A model generated the notes under the pieces. That model did no database searches. It saw nothing but the letters and a program-made list of their open reading frames with translations, and was not told where the DNA came from. A stretch of 6,449 bases of DNA from Pseudomonadota bacterium (lineage in GTDB: Bacteria; Bdellovibrionota_C; UBA2361; OMII01): contig JAIXPR010000291.1 of assembly GCA_027486155.1 (NCBI GenBank), positions 1 to 6,449 on the forward strand. Reading direction: 5' to 3'. The position numbers were made by a program, and so were the translations under genes. Shown here one piece after another: positions 6,071 to 6,449 of this stretch; positions within the stretch are counted from its first letter, which is position 1, and the number at the start of each line of letters is the position of its first letter.

Positions 6071-6449
6071 AGAAAAAGCTCCTTATCGTTATCGCCTCTC
6101 TCGCCACAGTTCTCGCGGCTACGGTGCTCATCGTCGTGTACAAGCTAAACGACCTCGTCCAAGGATTCCGTCCACAGATCGAACAGCAGCTATCCGTAGC
6201 GCTGGGAAGCAAGGTTGAACTTGGGGAGATCTCCGCCTCGCTCTTCCCAACATGCCATCTCTCCGTACACGAGGTGAAGGTACTAGCCCCTGACGGAAAA
6301 TCCGCCTCGATGTCACTCGGTAGCCTTACGGCATCCGTAGCCCTGCGCCCCCTCTTGAGCAAAAAACTCGACATCTCGAATCTCGAGATCCAAAGACCTC
6401 GGATCACCCTTATCAAGGATGCGAGCGGCACATCCATTCAGGGCCTCAA
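6067..6449 (+). CDS. AsmA-family protein, N-terminal part, cut by right edge
   Basis: 127 complete codons are visible and the frame is open at the right edge. It starts MKKKLLIVIA with one membrane helix (about 4-25), placing the rest in the periplasm. The following pattern is that of AsmA/AsmA-like N-terminal domains: a helix ending in LSVALGSKVELGEISASLFP (42-61), a strand run HLSVHEVKVLAPDGK, then LGSLTASVALRPLLSKKLDI (84-103), LEIQRPRITLIKDASG (106-121). Family members are large periplasmic proteins with repeated beta strands that form lipid-binding grooves. They are implicated in phospholipid transport to, and integrity of, the outer membrane (family knowledge). Full proteins are usually several hundred residues or more, so most of this gene lies outside. 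An AGG four bases before the ATG is a weak ribosome site; coupling with the small upstream ORF may help. Which AsmA subfamily it belongs to cannot be told from this part. Confidence 0.85.
   Translation, partial: MKKKLLIVIASLATVLAATVLIVVYKLNDLVQGFRPQIEQQLSVALGSKVELGEISASLFPTCHLSVHEVKVLAPDGKSASMSLGSLTASVALRPLLSKKLDISNLEIQRPRITLIKDASGTSIQGL

Noticed and set aside
6018..6437. 139-codon minus-strand ORF at the right end
   Set aside because: Antisense to the AsmA-like gene, whose N-terminal helix and family pattern are clear.
1..6449. Mobile element, CRISPR, phage or defence system
   Set aside because: No transposase, integrase, repeat-spacer array, tRNA or known defence gene is visible. The content is envelope biogenesis.

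Overview
The window looks like part of a Gram-negative (LPS-making) bacterial chromosome. Most of it is a leftward lipid A / inner-core operon, so an outer membrane is expected. Moderately GC-rich codon use and the divergence of several conserved motifs suggest a lineage some distance from the enteric model organisms. I cannot name a taxon from the sequence alone. I see no rRNA, tRNA, CRISPR array, transposase or phage gene.

Leftward operon (minus strand, from 4516 down to the left edge). The order is lpxB (lipid-A-disaccharide synthase), an MsbA-type lipid A flippase, a small exported protein with an Ig/CARDB-like fold that I cannot assign to a named family, a DUF374 acyltransferase of the LpxJ type, and waaA/kdtA (Kdo transferase). 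waaA is cut by the left edge and starts inside the acyltransferase gene. The first two genes share one base (TAATG) and the last two overlap by 44 bases, so this is very probably one transcription unit. It would assemble the lipid A disaccharide, complete its acylation, add Kdo and flip the product across the inner membrane. The small exported protein is the part with no textbook role.

Divergent spacer (4517-4676). This 160-base stretch separates lpxB from the rightward genes. It holds a 9-base direct repeat (GGCACGAGG) 38 bases apart, a TATAAG box facing lpxB, and a sequence resembling a sigma-54 -24/-12 promoter facing right. Neither flanking gene has a convincing Shine-Dalgarno sequence.

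Rightward genes (plus strand, 4677 to the right edge). These are a YddG-type DMT-superfamily exporter, a small lipoprotein with two HEAT-like repeats, a possible 43-codon ORF with a ribosome binding site, and the N-terminus of an AsmA-family protein that runs off the right edge. AsmA-family proteins are linked to lipid movement and outer-membrane integrity, so the right end may also serve the envelope.

Two real genes, waaA and the AsmA-like gene, lack one end in this window and are easy to miss. Both were found by reading the frames to the edges.
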